Positions 1 through 8,143 of a stretch of DNA of 47,923 nt are shown in pieces. Numbering within the stretch: the first letter of the stretch is position 1; each line of letters starts with the position of its first letter. The DNA is from Microbacteriaceae bacterium UBA1487 (GTDB taxonomy: Bacteria; Actinomycetota; Actinomycetes; Actinomycetales; Microbacteriaceae). The notes below the pieces were generated by a model. That model did no database searches. It was not told where the DNA came from and saw nothing but the letters and a program-made list of their open reading frames with translations. The position numbers and the translations under genes are program-made. Location: NCBI GenBank assembly GCA_002325245.1, contig DCRR01000007.1, forward strand, positions 1-47,923, read 5' to 3'.

Positions 1-2
1 TC

Positions 3-368
3 TGGACCGTGCAGCGACTGCTCGACGCCGAGGAGCGCTGGGCGAATGATCCGCGGCACCAGCTGATGGCCGTCGTCGAGCACGTGCCGACGTCCACGCT
101 CGTGGGATATTCGCTGCTGATCGTTCCGCCCTCGCTCTCCCGCCCGGTCGACCAGGACGACACTCTGGTGCTGCGCGAGCACCGGGGGCACCGACTGGGC
201 ATGCTGCTCAAGGTGGCGAGCATCCGGGAACTGCAGCGAGTTTTTCCCGGCCACCCCTCGATCATCACCTTCAACGCGGAGGAGAACCGCTTCATGCTCG
301 ACGTCAACGACGCCGTCGGCTTCGCGCCGATCGCGTTCGAGGGCGCCTGGCGAAAGGACCTGACATGA
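3..368 (+). CDS. GNAT family N-acetyltransferase, 5' end outside window
   Basis: C-terminal part of a GCN5-related N-acetyltransferase. The reading frame is open from base 3, so the true start lies upstream of the window. About 120 residues are visible. The segment LREHRGHRLGMLLK is the acetyl-CoA-binding motif A (R/Q-x-x-G-x-G/A type), and FNAEENRFMLDVNDAVGF is the usual C-terminal strand and helix of this subgroup, in which a conserved N-x-x-M-x-x-x-N segment precedes the final GF. The acetyl acceptor cannot be told from this fragment. Its stop overlaps the next start (ATGA), so it is co-transcribed with the methyltransferase. Confidence 0.85.
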   Translation, partial: WTVQRLLDAEERWANDPRHQLMAVVEHVPTSTLVGYSLLIVPPSLSRPVDQDDTLVLREHRGHRLGMLLKVASIRELQRVFPGHPSIITFNAEENRFMLDVNDAVGFAPIAFEGAWRKDLT

Positions 369-1198
369 CCGAGGATGCGAACTACCTCGAGGTGAATCGA
401 GCGAACTGGGATGCGCGCGCCCCGCTGCACGCCGCCTCGCCGGACTACCGTCTCGATGCCTTCCGCGCCGACCCGGCCCACCTCTCGGACGTCGTGCGCT
501 TCGACCTGCCGCGGCTCGGCGACATCGCCGGGCTCCGAGCCGTCCACCTGCAGTGTCACATCGGCACCGACACGCTGTCGCTGCACCGGCTCGGCGCGCA
601 CGTCACCGGCCTCGATTTCTCCCCCGCCTCGCTCGCCGAGGCCCGGCGCCTCGCTGCCGACGTGGGCGCGGCGATCGACTTCGTCGAGGCGGACGTGCAC
701 CTCGCGGCGGAGGTGCTCGAGCCGGGCTCGTTCGACCTCGTCTACACGGGAATCGGCGCGATCGGCTGGCTGCCGCGGATCCGTCCCTGGGCCGCCGCCG
801 CCGCGGCGCTGCTGAAGCCCGGCGGCCGGTTCTTCATGCGGGAGGGGCATCCGCTGATGTGGACGCTCGACGAGAGCGACGAGCAGCGGGTGACCACGCG
901 CTACGGCTATTTCGAGCACGACGAGCCCCTCGTCTTCGACAGCGCCGAGACGTATGTCGAGACGACCGGCACCATCGCGGCCACCCGCACGATGGAGTGG
1001 AACCACGGCCTCGCCGAGACGGTGCAGGCGCTCCTCGACGAGGGACTGCAGCTGGAGGCGTTCGCCGAGCACGACAGTGTGCCGTGGCTCGCGCTGCCGG
1101 GACACATGACAGGGCCGGGCCCCGATGGCGAGTTCCGGATGCGCGGCGACCGCCCGCGACTGCCCCTCACCTGGACGCTGCAGGCTCGGAAGCTCTGA
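365..1198 (+). CDS. Class I SAM-dependent methyltransferase
   Basis: A 277-residue Rossmann-fold methyltransferase. The SAM-binding motif I is an atypical HLQCHIGTDTLSL around residues 60-72, followed by the acidic strand end GLDFS and a post-motif LVYTGIGAIGWL (residues about 125-136). The ATG overlaps the stop of the upstream acetyltransferase by 4 nt, so translation is probably coupled. The substrate is unknown; small-molecule methyltransferases of this shape are common in Actinobacteria. It converges with mutM with no spacer: its stop ends at 1198 and the mutM stop begins at 1199. Confidence 0.85.
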   Translation: MTEDANYLEVNRANWDARAPLHAASPDYRLDAFRADPAHLSDVVRFDLPRLGDIAGLRAVHLQCHIGTDTLSLHRLGAHVTGLDFSPASLAEARRLAADVGAAIDFVEADVHLAAEVLEPGSFDLVYTGIGAIGWLPRIRPWAAAAAALLKPGGRFFMREGHPLMWTLDESDEQRVTTRYGYFEHDEPLVFDSAETYVETTGTIAATRTMEWNHGLAETVQALLDEGLQLEAFAEHDSVPWLALPGHMTGPGPDGEFRMRGDRPRLPLTWTLQARKL

Positions 1199-2089
1199 TC
1201 AGCCGCGCACCGCGCGGAGGCGCTGGCAACTCGGGCAGAAGTGCGATCCGCGGTTCATGAACACCTCGCGGACGATCGGCCGCCCGCAGCGTGGGCACGG
1301 CTCGCCGTGCCGCCCGTAGGCGTTCAGCGAGTGCGAGAAATAGCCGCTCGCGCCGTTCACATTGACGTACTGGGCGTCGAAGCTCGTGCCGCCCTCGGCG
1401 AGAGCCTTGCCGAGCACCGCCCGCACCTCGTCGAGCAGGCGCCGCGCGCGCGGCCGCGACAGCGTCTCGGTCGGCTGGTCGTAGTGGATGCGTGCCGCCC
1501 ACAGCGCCTCGTCGGCATAGATGTTGCCGATGCCGCTCACGAGTGTCTGGTCGAGCAGAGCGCGCTTGATCGTGGTGCGCTTGCGGGCAAGCGCCGCGAA
1601 GAAGGCGCGTTCGGAGAAGTCCGGGTCGAGCGGGTCGCGGGCGATGTGCACCACCTGGCTTGGGATGCGCTGCTCGGGTCGGTCGCGCGTCGGCACCAGG
1701 CCATCGAGCGCCATCGATCCGAAGATGCGCTGATCGACGAAGTCGACGCGCAGCGGGCCGTGCTCGGGGTGCTCGAGATCGAGCACGATGCGGGTGAGCC
1801 GATCTCGGGGCGCGTCCGGTGAGCGCAGCAGCACCTGGCCGCTCATGCCGAGATGCACCACGACGGCCTCATCGGCGCGCTCCCCGGCGAGCGGGATCCA
1901 GAGGAACTTGCCACGGCGTTCAGGAGCGTTCAGGAGCGCGCCGGTGACGCGGTCGACGAAGTCCTCGCTCGGGCCCTCGTGCCGGCGCAGCGAACGCTCA
2001 TCGAGCACCGTGACGGCGCGGACGAGCGACGCCGTGACCGCCGGGGCGAGCCCCAGGCGAACCACCTCGACCTCGGGCAGTTCCGGCAT
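1199..2089 (-). CDS. mutM: Formamidopyrimidine-DNA glycosylase (Fpg)
   Basis: Bifunctional DNA glycosylase/AP lyase that removes 8-oxoguanine and other oxidised purines. The 296-residue protein starts with MPELPEVEVVR, so the catalytic Pro2 and Glu3 are present. The helix-two-turn-helix segment with LVSGIGNIYADEALW is intact. The C-terminus carries a four-cysteine zinc finger (CPRCGRP ... FCPSC). It is the last gene of a minus-strand block DUF177-rpmF-rnc-mutM, a conserved actinobacterial arrangement, and follows rnc with a 6-nt gap. Confidence 0.97.
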   Translation of the reverse strand: MPELPEVEVVRLGLAPAVTASLVRAVTVLDERSLRRHEGPSEDFVDRVTGALLNAPERRGKFLWIPLAGERADEAVVVHLGMSGQVLLRSPDAPRDRLTRIVLDLEHPEHGPLRVDFVDQRIFGSMALDGLVPTRDRPEQRIPSQVVHIARDPLDPDFSERAFFAALARKRTTIKRALLDQTLVSGIGNIYADEALWAARIHYDQPTETLSRPRARRLLDEVRAVLGKALAEGGTSFDAQYVNVNGASGYFSHSLNAYGRHGEPCPRCGRPIVREVFMNRGSHFCPSCQRLRAVRG

Positions 2090-2095
2090 GGCGGC

Positions 2096-2851
2096 TCAGC
2101 GCTTGCGCGGCTGCAGGCGCGTCCACGCTTCGAGCGCGGCGGCCATCTCGGCCTGCTTCTTGCTCGACCCCTCGCCCGTGGCGACGCTGTCGCCGGCGAC
2201 GACGACGGTGGCGTGGAAGCGCTTCGAGTGGTCGGGCCCGCTGTCGGCGACGACGTAGCTCGGCAGCCCCTTGCCGAGGCGGGTCGACAGTTCCTGCAGG
2301 CTCGTCTTCGGGTCCATCGCGGCGCCGAAGCGATCCGGGTCATCCAGCAGCGGGGCGATCAGGCGCAGCACGAGCGTGTTGGCTGCCTCCTGACCTGCCG
2401 ACAGGTACGCCGCACCGATGATCGCCTCGACCGCGTCGGCGAGAATCGAGCCCTTCTCGCGGCCGCCGGTGAGCTCTTCCCCGCGGCCCAGGCGCACATG
2501 CGCGCCGAGTCCGATGTTCTGCGCGACCTCGGCCAGCGCCACCGCGCTGACGAGCGAGGCGCGACGCTTCGCGAGCTCGCCCTCGTCGAGGTGCGGGAAG
2601 TCGCGGTAGAGCATCACCGTGACCGACTGCCCGAGGATCGAATCGCCCAGGAACTCGAGTCGCTCGTTGTGGGCGATCCCGCCGTTCTCGTACGCGAACG
2701 AGCGGTGCGTGAGCGCGAGCTCGATCAGCTCGGGCTCGATCTCGAGGCCGAGCTCGGCGACCAGTCGAGCGCGCAGCGCGTCCGCGGATTCGCTCACGAC
2801 GTCAGACGCATCGGGATCCGAAGGTGCGCTCGCACCGACAGAGCTACTCAT
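2096..2851 (-). CDS. rnc: Ribonuclease III
   Basis: Double-strand-specific endoribonuclease that processes rRNA precursors and other structured RNAs. The catalytic signature HNERLEFLGDSIL is present, with the second acidic cluster in ILADAVEAIIGAAYL. The C-terminal dsRNA-binding domain includes GSSKKQAEMAAALEAW. The ATG at 2851 gives 251 residues. A GTG two codons upstream (2857) is also possible, and the first 25 residues are low-complexity and poorly conserved, so the start is uncertain by a few codons. It lies between rpmF and mutM, the usual actinobacterial order. Confidence 0.96.
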   Translation of the reverse strand: MSSSVGASAPSDPDASDVVSESADALRARLVAELGLEIEPELIELALTHRSFAYENGGIAHNERLEFLGDSILGQSVTVMLYRDFPHLDEGELAKRRASLVSAVALAEVAQNIGLGAHVRLGRGEELTGGREKGSILADAVEAIIGAAYLSAGQEAANTLVLRLIAPLLDDPDRFGAAMDPKTSLQELSTRLGKGLPSYVVADSGPDHSKRFHATVVVAGDSVATGEGSSKKQAEMAAALEAWTRLQPRKR

Positions 2852-2892
2852 GCCCACGATTCATTCGCGTCGCCCGGAGGCGTGCGAACGAC

Positions 2893-3096
2893 TCAGACGT
2901 CGGCGACCTTGCGGCCCTTGTACTCGAGGAACAGCGGGGTTCCCGCGGAGTCCTCGACGACCTTGGCGCGGTGCGGCAGGCTGTAGACGGTCTTGCCGTT
3001 CTCGACGGTCTTGACGAGCGTGGGGACCTCGGCCTTCCACTGCGAACGACGGCTGCGCGTGTTGGAACGCGATTGCTTGCGCTTGGGAACCGGCAT
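2893..3096 (-). CDS. rpmF: 50S ribosomal protein L32
   Basis: A 67-residue ribosomal protein starting MPVPKRKQSRSNTRSRRSQ, the classic bL32 N-terminus. No CxxC zinc motif is seen, so this is the zinc-independent form. The ATG at 3096 is preceded by GAAAGAAG at good spacing; the longer reading from 3135 is not needed. It sits between the DUF177 gene and rnc. Confidence 0.97.
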   Translation of the reverse strand: MPVPKRKQSRSNTRSRRSQWKAEVPTLVKTVENGKTVYSLPHRAKVVEDSAGTPLFLEYKGRKVADV

Positions 3097-3159
3097 GGGT
3101 TTCTTCTTTCTTCGCGGCGCGCGGTCGCACCGCACACGTCTGGGTGGCTCTCGCGAGCC

Positions 3160-3678
3160 TCACTCTTCGGTCTGGAAGCCTTCGAGGGCGGCCCACCTGG
3201 GGTCGACTTCCTCGCGCGCTGGTCCTTCGGACGAGGAGGTCCGCTTTTCGCCCGTTTCCGGGTCAAGTCCTGGACAGTCCTCACGACAGACCGGCTGGAA
3301 GGGCAGTGCCAAGACCACCGCATCCCGCACGACCGGTTCAAGATTCACGTGATCTTCTTGAACCTGGAAGTCGAAAGCTTCGTCCTCAGAGTACGCGAAA
3401 AGCTCCTGGAATTCGACTTCGAGGTCCAGGCTCACCGGGTCGAGGCACCGAACGCACTCCCCCGACACGGTCGTGCGGATGTCCGCGCTGACGAGGATGC
3501 CGTCGTGCAGGCCCTCCAGGCGCACGTCGAGCTCGACGGAATCGCCTTCGCGCACGTACGCGGCGCCGGCGCCGAGCTGTTCGGGCGCGGCGAGATCCAG
3601 GTCCAGCTCGCGCATCGCGCCGGGGCGGTGCATGAGCTCATGGACGGGGATCAGGAACGGGGATGCAGGGGTGGCCAC
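3160..3678 (-). CDS. DUF177 (YceD-like) protein
   Basis: A 172-residue member of the DUF177/YceD family, almost always next to rpmF and linked to large-subunit rRNA or ribosome assembly. It shows the family ECVRCLDP motif near residue 75 and a second CREDCPGLDP motif near residue 130, which together resemble a metal-binding cysteine set. The GTG start at 3678 lies 8 nt after a TAGAAT -10 element, so the mRNA is probably leaderless. In related genomes coaD is usually directly upstream; here that gene is 30 kb away. Confidence 0.93.
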   Translation of the reverse strand: MATPASPFLIPVHELMHRPGAMRELDLDLAAPEQLGAGAAYVREGDSVELDVRLEGLHDGILVSADIRTTVSGECVRCLDPVSLDLEVEFQELFAYSEDEAFDFQVQEDHVNLEPVVRDAVVLALPFQPVCREDCPGLDPETGEKRTSSSEGPAREEVDPRWAALEGFQTEE

Positions 3679-3686
3679 GGTCGCCG

Positions 3687-3692
3687 ATTCTA
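3687..3692 (-). promoter_or_regulatory. -10 element of a leaderless promoter for DUF177-rpmF-rnc-mutM
   Basis: TAGAAT on the minus strand lies 8 nt before the GTG of the DUF177 gene. This is the spacing at which actinobacterial transcripts start at or next to the start codon. It gives this half of the split housekeeping block its own promoter. Confidence 0.6.
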
Positions 3693-3706
3693 CGCGCCCG
3701 ACAGCG

Positions 3707-3733
3707 CTTCCGCCCGCGCGCGGCGGGCGGAAG
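3707..3733 (-). terminator. GC-rich hairpin after the aminotransferase gene
   Basis: A perfect 10-bp stem, CTTCCGCCCG paired with CGGGCGGAAG around a 7-nt loop, lies 6 nt beyond the aminotransferase stop and before the DUF177 promoter. There is no U-run, which is normal for actinobacterial terminators. It probably ends the pyrimidine operon transcript. Confidence 0.6.
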
Positions 3734-3739
3734 ATCCGG

Positions 3740-5074
3740 TCACGCGGAGACGGCGGCGAACGCCTCGTCGTAGATCGCGAGGGCGCGGGCGACCTCGTCG
3801 TCCGTGACGACGCACGGCGGCACCACGTGCACGCGGTTGTCGGCGACGAAGGGCAGCAGTCCGCGGGCGAGCAGCTCCGCCTTCAGCGCGCCGATCACGG
3901 AGGCCGAAACGGGTTCGCGCGTCGCCGGGTCGGCCACCAGGTCGAGGGCCCAGAACACGCCAAGACCCCGCACCTCGCCGATCATCTCGTGCTTCTCGGC
4001 GAGCGCGCGCAGGCCCGGCCCGAGGAGGTCGCGTCCGACGCGGGCGGCATTCTCGAGCACGCCCTCCTCCTCCATCGCGTCGATCGTGGCGACGATCGAG
4101 GCCATGGCGAGCGGGTGGCCCGAGTAGGTGAGCCCGCCCGGGAAGACCTTCTCGTCGAAGCTGTGGGCGATCGCGGGCGAGATGATCACGCCGCCCGCGG
4201 GCACGTAGCCGGAGTTGACGCCCTTGGCGAAGGTGATGAGGTCGGGAACGATGCCGTCGGGGTTCACCGTCTCGTTCTGCCATGCGAACCAGTCGCCGGT
4301 GCGGCCGAAGCCCGACATCACCTCGTCGAAGATCAGCACGATGCCGTGCTCGTCGGCCAGCTCGCGCACCCCGCTGAGGTATCCGGGCGGCGGCACCAGC
4401 ACCCCGGCGGTTCCGGGAATGCCTTCGAGGATGATCGCGGCGATCGAGCCGGGGCCCTCCGACTGGATGACGCGCTTCAGGTGGTGCAGCGCCCGCTCGG
4501 ACTCCTGCTCCACCGAGTCGGACCAGAACTCGCTGCGGTAGGCGAACGGACCGAAGAAGTGCACGTGGCCGCGCGCGAACTCGTTGGGGATGCGCCGCCA
4601 GTCGCCAGTGGCGACGACCGCCGCACCAGTGTTGCCGTGGTAGCTGCGGTAGGTGCTCAGCACCTTGTCGCGCCCGGTGAACTGCCGCGCCATGCGGATC
4701 GCGTTCTCGTTGGCGTCAGCACCGCCGTTGGTGAAGAACACCTTCTCGAAGCCGGGGCCCGCCTTCTCGACGATGCGCTTCGCGGCCTCACCGCGCGTGA
4801 GGTTGGCGTGAGGCGGGGCGATCGTCGGCAGGATCGCGGCCTGCTCCTGGATCGCCGCCACGACCTTCGGATGCGTGTGCCCGATGTTGACGTTGACCAG
4901 CTGGCTGGAGAAGTCGAGGTAGCGAGTGCCCTCGAAGTCCCAGACCTCGCTGCCCGAGCCGCCCGCGATGACCAGCGGGTTCAGGGCGCCCTGCGCCGAC
5001 CAGGAGTGGAAGACGTGCGCCCGATCGAGGTCGTGAGCGCGAGTGCCGTCGGAGGGGTCGAGGTGCGTGGTCAT
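3740..5074 (-). CDS. Class III aminotransferase, probably for beta-alanine / omega-amino acid
   Basis: A 444-residue fold-type I PLP enzyme of the class III (omega-amino acid) group. The FDEVMSGFGRTG segment carries the PLP-binding Asp250, and the Schiff-base Lys284 lies in TFAKGVNSGY. Other family blocks are NGGADANENAIRMAR and YRSYHGNTG. Downstream of dihydropyrimidinase and ureidopropionase, the likely substrate is beta-alanine (from uracil) or beta-aminoisobutyrate (from thymine), giving malonate semialdehyde or its methyl form; this is inferred from context. It is separated from the transporter genes by 269 bp of inverted repeats, so it may be transcribed or processed apart from them. 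Confidence 0.88.
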   Translation of the reverse strand: MTTHLDPSDGTRAHDLDRAHVFHSWSAQGALNPLVIAGGSGSEVWDFEGTRYLDFSSQLVNVNIGHTHPKVVAAIQEQAAILPTIAPPHANLTRGEAAKRIVEKAGPGFEKVFFTNGGADANENAIRMARQFTGRDKVLSTYRSYHGNTGAAVVATGDWRRIPNEFARGHVHFFGPFAYRSEFWSDSVEQESERALHHLKRVIQSEGPGSIAAIILEGIPGTAGVLVPPPGYLSGVRELADEHGIVLIFDEVMSGFGRTGDWFAWQNETVNPDGIVPDLITFAKGVNSGYVPAGGVIISPAIAHSFDEKVFPGGLTYSGHPLAMASIVATIDAMEEEGVLENAARVGRDLLGPGLRALAEKHEMIGEVRGLGVFWALDLVADPATREPVSASVIGALKAELLARGLLPFVADNRVHVVPPCVVTDDEVARALAIYDEAFAAVSA

Positions 5075-5164
5075 GGTGCGTCCTTGCGAGTGAAGGGGGT
5101 CGATGGCGACCGGGTGGTGGGGCTGGTCGAGGAGCCGAGCTGCGGTGCCTCGTGGTCAGAATAC

Positions 5165-5337
5165 GGTCTCGATACGCCCTGCGGGCTACTCGACCGGCTG
5201 AATCGTGCGAGCCGGTCGAGCAGCCGCGCCGCGGCCTATTCAGACCTCGTGAGGTGAGCCGGTCGAGCAGCCGCGCCGCGGCGTATCGAGACCTCGGTGG
5301 TGGGGTCTCGATACGCCCTGCGGGCTACTCGACCGGC
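5165..5337. repeat. Two pairs of inverted intergenic repeats
   Basis: The 269-bp gap 5075-5343 holds no gene. Unit A, about 34 bp beginning GGTCTCGATACGCCCTGCGG, occurs identically at 5165-5198 and 5304-5337. Its approximate reverse complement, unit B, beginning GCCGGTCGAGCAGCCGCGCC, occurs at 5211-5249 and 5258-5296. Adjacent A and B units can fold into long imperfect hairpins with 10-bp outer arms (GCCGGTCGAG/CTCGACCGGC) and 13-bp inner arms (GCGTATCGAGACC). Similar units are, from memory, scattered between genes in Microbacteriaceae. Unit spacing and inversion rule out CRISPR. Confidence 0.85.
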
Positions 5338-5343
5338 GGGGTG

Positions 5344-6507
5344 CTACTGACCGCCCTCGGTGAGGACTACGTCGAGCGGCGTGTAGTCGCCGCCGACGAC
5401 AACACCCTCCTCCGCGAGCGCGTCGAGCGCCTGCTGGATGTAGATGTTGGAGTACGCGGAGGCCGCGGGCTCCGTGGTGATGAGGTTCAGGCCGTCCTGG
5501 TTGACCGCCGCGAGAGCGCCGGTGACGGTCTTGTCCCAGGCCGCCGAGTCGATGAGACCGAAGTCGCCACCGGCCCAGATCAGCTTGTTGACCTCGTTCA
5601 TCTGCCACAGCTGATGCGTCGGGCCGACCGGGAACGCCGCCTCGGCGTTGATCGCGGCGTCGTAGGTGATCGCCGCGGCCTCCTCCGGGTTGTCCCGCGC
5701 GAAGATCCAGCCCTTGGTGACGGCCTTCAGGAAGCGCACCGCGGCGTCGGCGTAGGCCGGGTCCTCGAGGCGCTCGGTGTCGGCCCAGATCGCGTCCTGG
5801 AGCATCGCTCCGGCCGTGTCCTCGTACGAGACGACGTTGAAGTCCTCCGGCTGGTACAGCTCGCCGGTGTCGGGGTTCACGACCTCGAGAATCTGCGCCC
5901 ACTCGTTGTAGGTCATCGCCTGCGCGGCGTCGACATCCCGGTCCAGCAGCGCGTTCATGCTGAAGTCCTGGGTCGTGATCGACACGCTGGTCGAGTCGAG
6001 GCCCTCATCGGCCATGGCCGCGAAGATCTCCCACTCGTTGCCGAAGCCCCACGAGCCGATGCGCTTGTCCTCGAAGTCGGCAACCGAGCTGATGCCGCTG
6101 TCGGCCCACGAGACCTGCAGCGTGCCGGACTTCTGGAAGACCTGCGCGATGTTCGTGAGCTCGACACCGGTGGCCTCGAGGGTGCCGAGCACCTTCGGAA
6201 CCCACGCGATGGCGAAGTCGACGTCACCGGCGACGAGCGCATCCTGCGGGACGATGTCGCCACCGGACGGGACGACCTCGACGCTGTCGAAGCCCTCCTC
6301 CTCGAAGTAGCCCTGGTCGAGGGCGACGTAGTAGCCCGCGAACTGCGCCTGCGGAAGCCACTGCAGCTGCAGCTTGACCGAGGTGATCGGCTCGAACTCC
6401 CCCGAGTCGGTCGTGTCGGTCTCGGCGGTGGTACACGCGGCGAGGGTGAGCGCCGTGACGGCCGCAGCGGCGACGGCCGCGAGGCCGCGGCGAGTGCTGT
6501 GTCTCAT
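5344..6507 (-). CDS. NMT1/THI5-like ABC transporter substrate-binding lipoprotein
   Basis: A 387-residue periplasmic-type binding protein. The signal peptide has the lipobox LAAC at about residues 22-25, so the protein is lipid-anchored outside the membrane. The mature part starts with the NMT1/THI5 signature LQLQWLPQAQFAGYYVALDQ, typical of binding proteins for pyrimidine-like or other aromatic nitrogen compounds. The ATG at 6507 has an AAAGGA ribosome site. It lies in one operon with two permeases, an ATPase and pyrimidine-ring catabolic enzymes, so a pyrimidine, dihydropyrimidine or hydantoin is the likely ligand (inferred). The transcript continues towards the aminotransferase through inverted repeats. 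Confidence 0.88.
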   Translation of the reverse strand: MRHSTRRGLAAVAAAAVTALTLAACTTAETDTTDSGEFEPITSVKLQLQWLPQAQFAGYYVALDQGYFEEEGFDSVEVVPSGGDIVPQDALVAGDVDFAIAWVPKVLGTLEATGVELTNIAQVFQKSGTLQVSWADSGISSVADFEDKRIGSWGFGNEWEIFAAMADEGLDSTSVSITTQDFSMNALLDRDVDAAQAMTYNEWAQILEVVNPDTGELYQPEDFNVVSYEDTAGAMLQDAIWADTERLEDPAYADAAVRFLKAVTKGWIFARDNPEEAAAITYDAAINAEAAFPVGPTHQLWQMNEVNKLIWAGGDFGLIDSAAWDKTVTGALAAVNQDGLNLITTEPAASAYSNIYIQQALDALAEEGVVVGGDYTPLDVVLTEGGQ

Positions 6508-6557
6508 GGTGTTCCTTTCAGGTGGGTGGTGCCGGGTGGTGCAGGGGGTTCCGCCGG

Positions 6558-7328
6558 TCAGACCGGCGGGCGCCTCGTCGCCAGCTTCTCGAGAAGCGAG
6601 GTGACGAGGAAGAAGACGAGGCCGATCAGGATGCCTCCCGCGACGAACGCCCAGGCCAGGGCGGCGCGCCCCGACTTGGCGTAGGTCGCGATCGCGGTGC
6701 CGATGCCGTCGGCGGGACCGCCGAAGTACTCGGCAACGAGGGCGGCGATGACCGCGAGCGAGCTCGCGATGCGCAGCCCCGTCATGAGATACGGCAGCGC
6801 CGTCGGCAGGGTGAGCACGCGGAACGTCTGGCCGGGGCTGGCGGCGGAGGCGCGCAGCAGGTCGCGATGCACCGGCGTCGTCTGGCGAAGGCCGCGCAGC
6901 ACGTTGACGAAGACGGGCACGAAGGCGGCGAGCGCCGCGACCGCCTGCCGCCCGAACTGGCTGGAGGCGCCGAACATCGTGTTGAGGATCGGGGTGAGGG
7001 CGACGATCGGCACGACGGCGATCGCCGCCACGATCGGGGCGAGCATCCCGTCGATCGGCTTCACGGCGGCCGCGAGTGCGGCGAACACGATCGCCACGAG
7101 CGCCCCGATGACAAGGCCGATGAGGGCGTTCGTCGCCGTGATGATCATCGCGTCGCTGATGATCCCCCAGCGCTCGACGAGTTCGGCGCCGATCGCCGCG
7201 GGACTCGGCAGCATGCGCGGCGCGGCGCCGAGCACGTCGACGTAGACGATCCACGCGAGCACCCCGACGACGCCCACGGCGATGGGCGCGGCGACCCGCA
7301 GCCAGGAGGGAAGCACGCGCGCGGTCAC
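6558..7328 (-). CDS. ABC transporter permease (pyrimidine/NMT1 type), second permease
   Basis: A 256-residue inner-membrane permease of the SsuC/TauC/ThiX type with about six hydrophobic segments. The cytoplasmic EAA-like loop is DLLRASAASPGQTFRVLTLPTALP, which docks the ATPase (only its pattern matters here: A-A then 9-10 residues then LP). The GTG start at 7328 overlaps the ATPase stop as GTGA, so translation is coupled. It is one of two dissimilar permeases, suggesting a heterodimeric channel. Confidence 0.88.
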   Translation of the reverse strand: MTARVLPSWLRVAAPIAVGVVGVLAWIVYVDVLGAAPRMLPSPAAIGAELVERWGIISDAMIITATNALIGLVIGALVAIVFAALAAAVKPIDGMLAPIVAAIAVVPIVALTPILNTMFGASSQFGRQAVAALAAFVPVFVNVLRGLRQTTPVHRDLLRASAASPGQTFRVLTLPTALPYLMTGLRIASSLAVIAALVAEYFGGPADGIGTAIATYAKSGRAALAWAFVAGGILIGLVFFLVTSLLEKLATRRPPV

Positions 7329-8143
7329 CGTTCGTTCGCTCTCTCGACGGGGGCGCCGTGCAGCGCCTCGCGCACCGCGGTGACGCGTTCGAAGTAGGCG
7401 GGCGACTCGCGCAGCGCCTCGTCGCGCACCACGTCGCCGAAGCCGGTCGCGAGCACCTCGGTGATGCGACCGGGGCGCGGGCTCATGACGACGACGCGGT
7501 CCGAGAGGAACACCGCCTCGGGGATCGAGTGCGTGACGAACACGACCGCGGCGCCGGTCTCGGCGGCGATGCGGGTGAGCTCCGACTGAAGGTATTCGCG
7601 GGTCATCTCGTCGAGGGCGCCGAAGGGCTCGTCCATGAGCAGCAGCCGGGGCCGCGCGGCGAGCGCGCGCGCGATCGCGACGCGCTGCTGCATGCCGCCC
7701 GAGAGCTGGTCGGGGTAGCGATCGATGAACTCGGTGAGGCCGACGAGCTCCGCGAGTTCGGCGACCCGCGCCTCGCGCTCGACCTTGTCGACCTTGTGCA
7801 GCTCGAGCGGCAGCGCGATGTTCGCCCCGACGGTGCGCCAGGGCAGCAGGCCTGCCTGCTGGAAGACGATCCCGTAGTCCTGGTCGATGCGGGCCCGCGC
7901 GGCCGGCTTGCCGAAGATCTCGAGCTCGCCGCTGGAGGCCTGGTCGAGGTCGGCGATCAGTCGCAGCAGGGTCGACTTGCCGCATCCCGAGGGGCCGATC
8001 AGGGAGACGAACTCGCCCGCCGCGACCTCGAGCTCGACCCCGCCGAGCGCGGTCACGTCGCCCGAGGCGGTGGGGAACACCCGCCCGACCCCCGCGGCGC
8101 GGACGGCGGGCACGGAGGCCTGGGGAGTTTCTGTGGTGGTCAT
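7325..8143 (-). CDS. ABC transporter ATP-binding protein (nitrate/taurine/pyrimidine family)
   Basis: A 272-residue ABC ATPase. It has Walker A GPSGCGKST (residues 50-58), the Q-loop in FQQAGLLPWR, the signature LSGGMQQR, Walker B LLLMDEPFGALD and the switch His in FVTHS. The FQQ-x-x-LLPWR and FGALDEMTR features are typical of the taurine/nitrate/thiamine-precursor subfamily. The ATG at 8143 overlaps the stop of the upstream permease (ATGA), and its stop overlaps the start of the downstream permease (GTGA). It powers the importer formed with 5344-6507, 6558-7328 and 8140-9051. Confidence 0.93.
   Translation of the reverse strand: MTTTETPQASVPAVRAAGVGRVFPTASGDVTALGGVELEVAAGEFVSLIGPSGCGKSTLLRLIADLDQASSGELEIFGKPAARARIDQDYGIVFQQAGLLPWRTVGANIALPLELHKVDKVEREARVAELAELVGLTEFIDRYPDQLSGGMQQRVAIARALAARPRLLLMDEPFGALDEMTREYLQSELTRIAAETGAAVVFVTHSIPEAVFLSDRVVVMSPRPGRITEVLATGFGDVVRDEALRESPAYFERVTAVREALHGAPVERANER

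Noticed and set aside
5165..5337. CRISPR-like array
   Set aside because: Only four units, in alternating orientation, with unequal and very short spacers and no cas genes.
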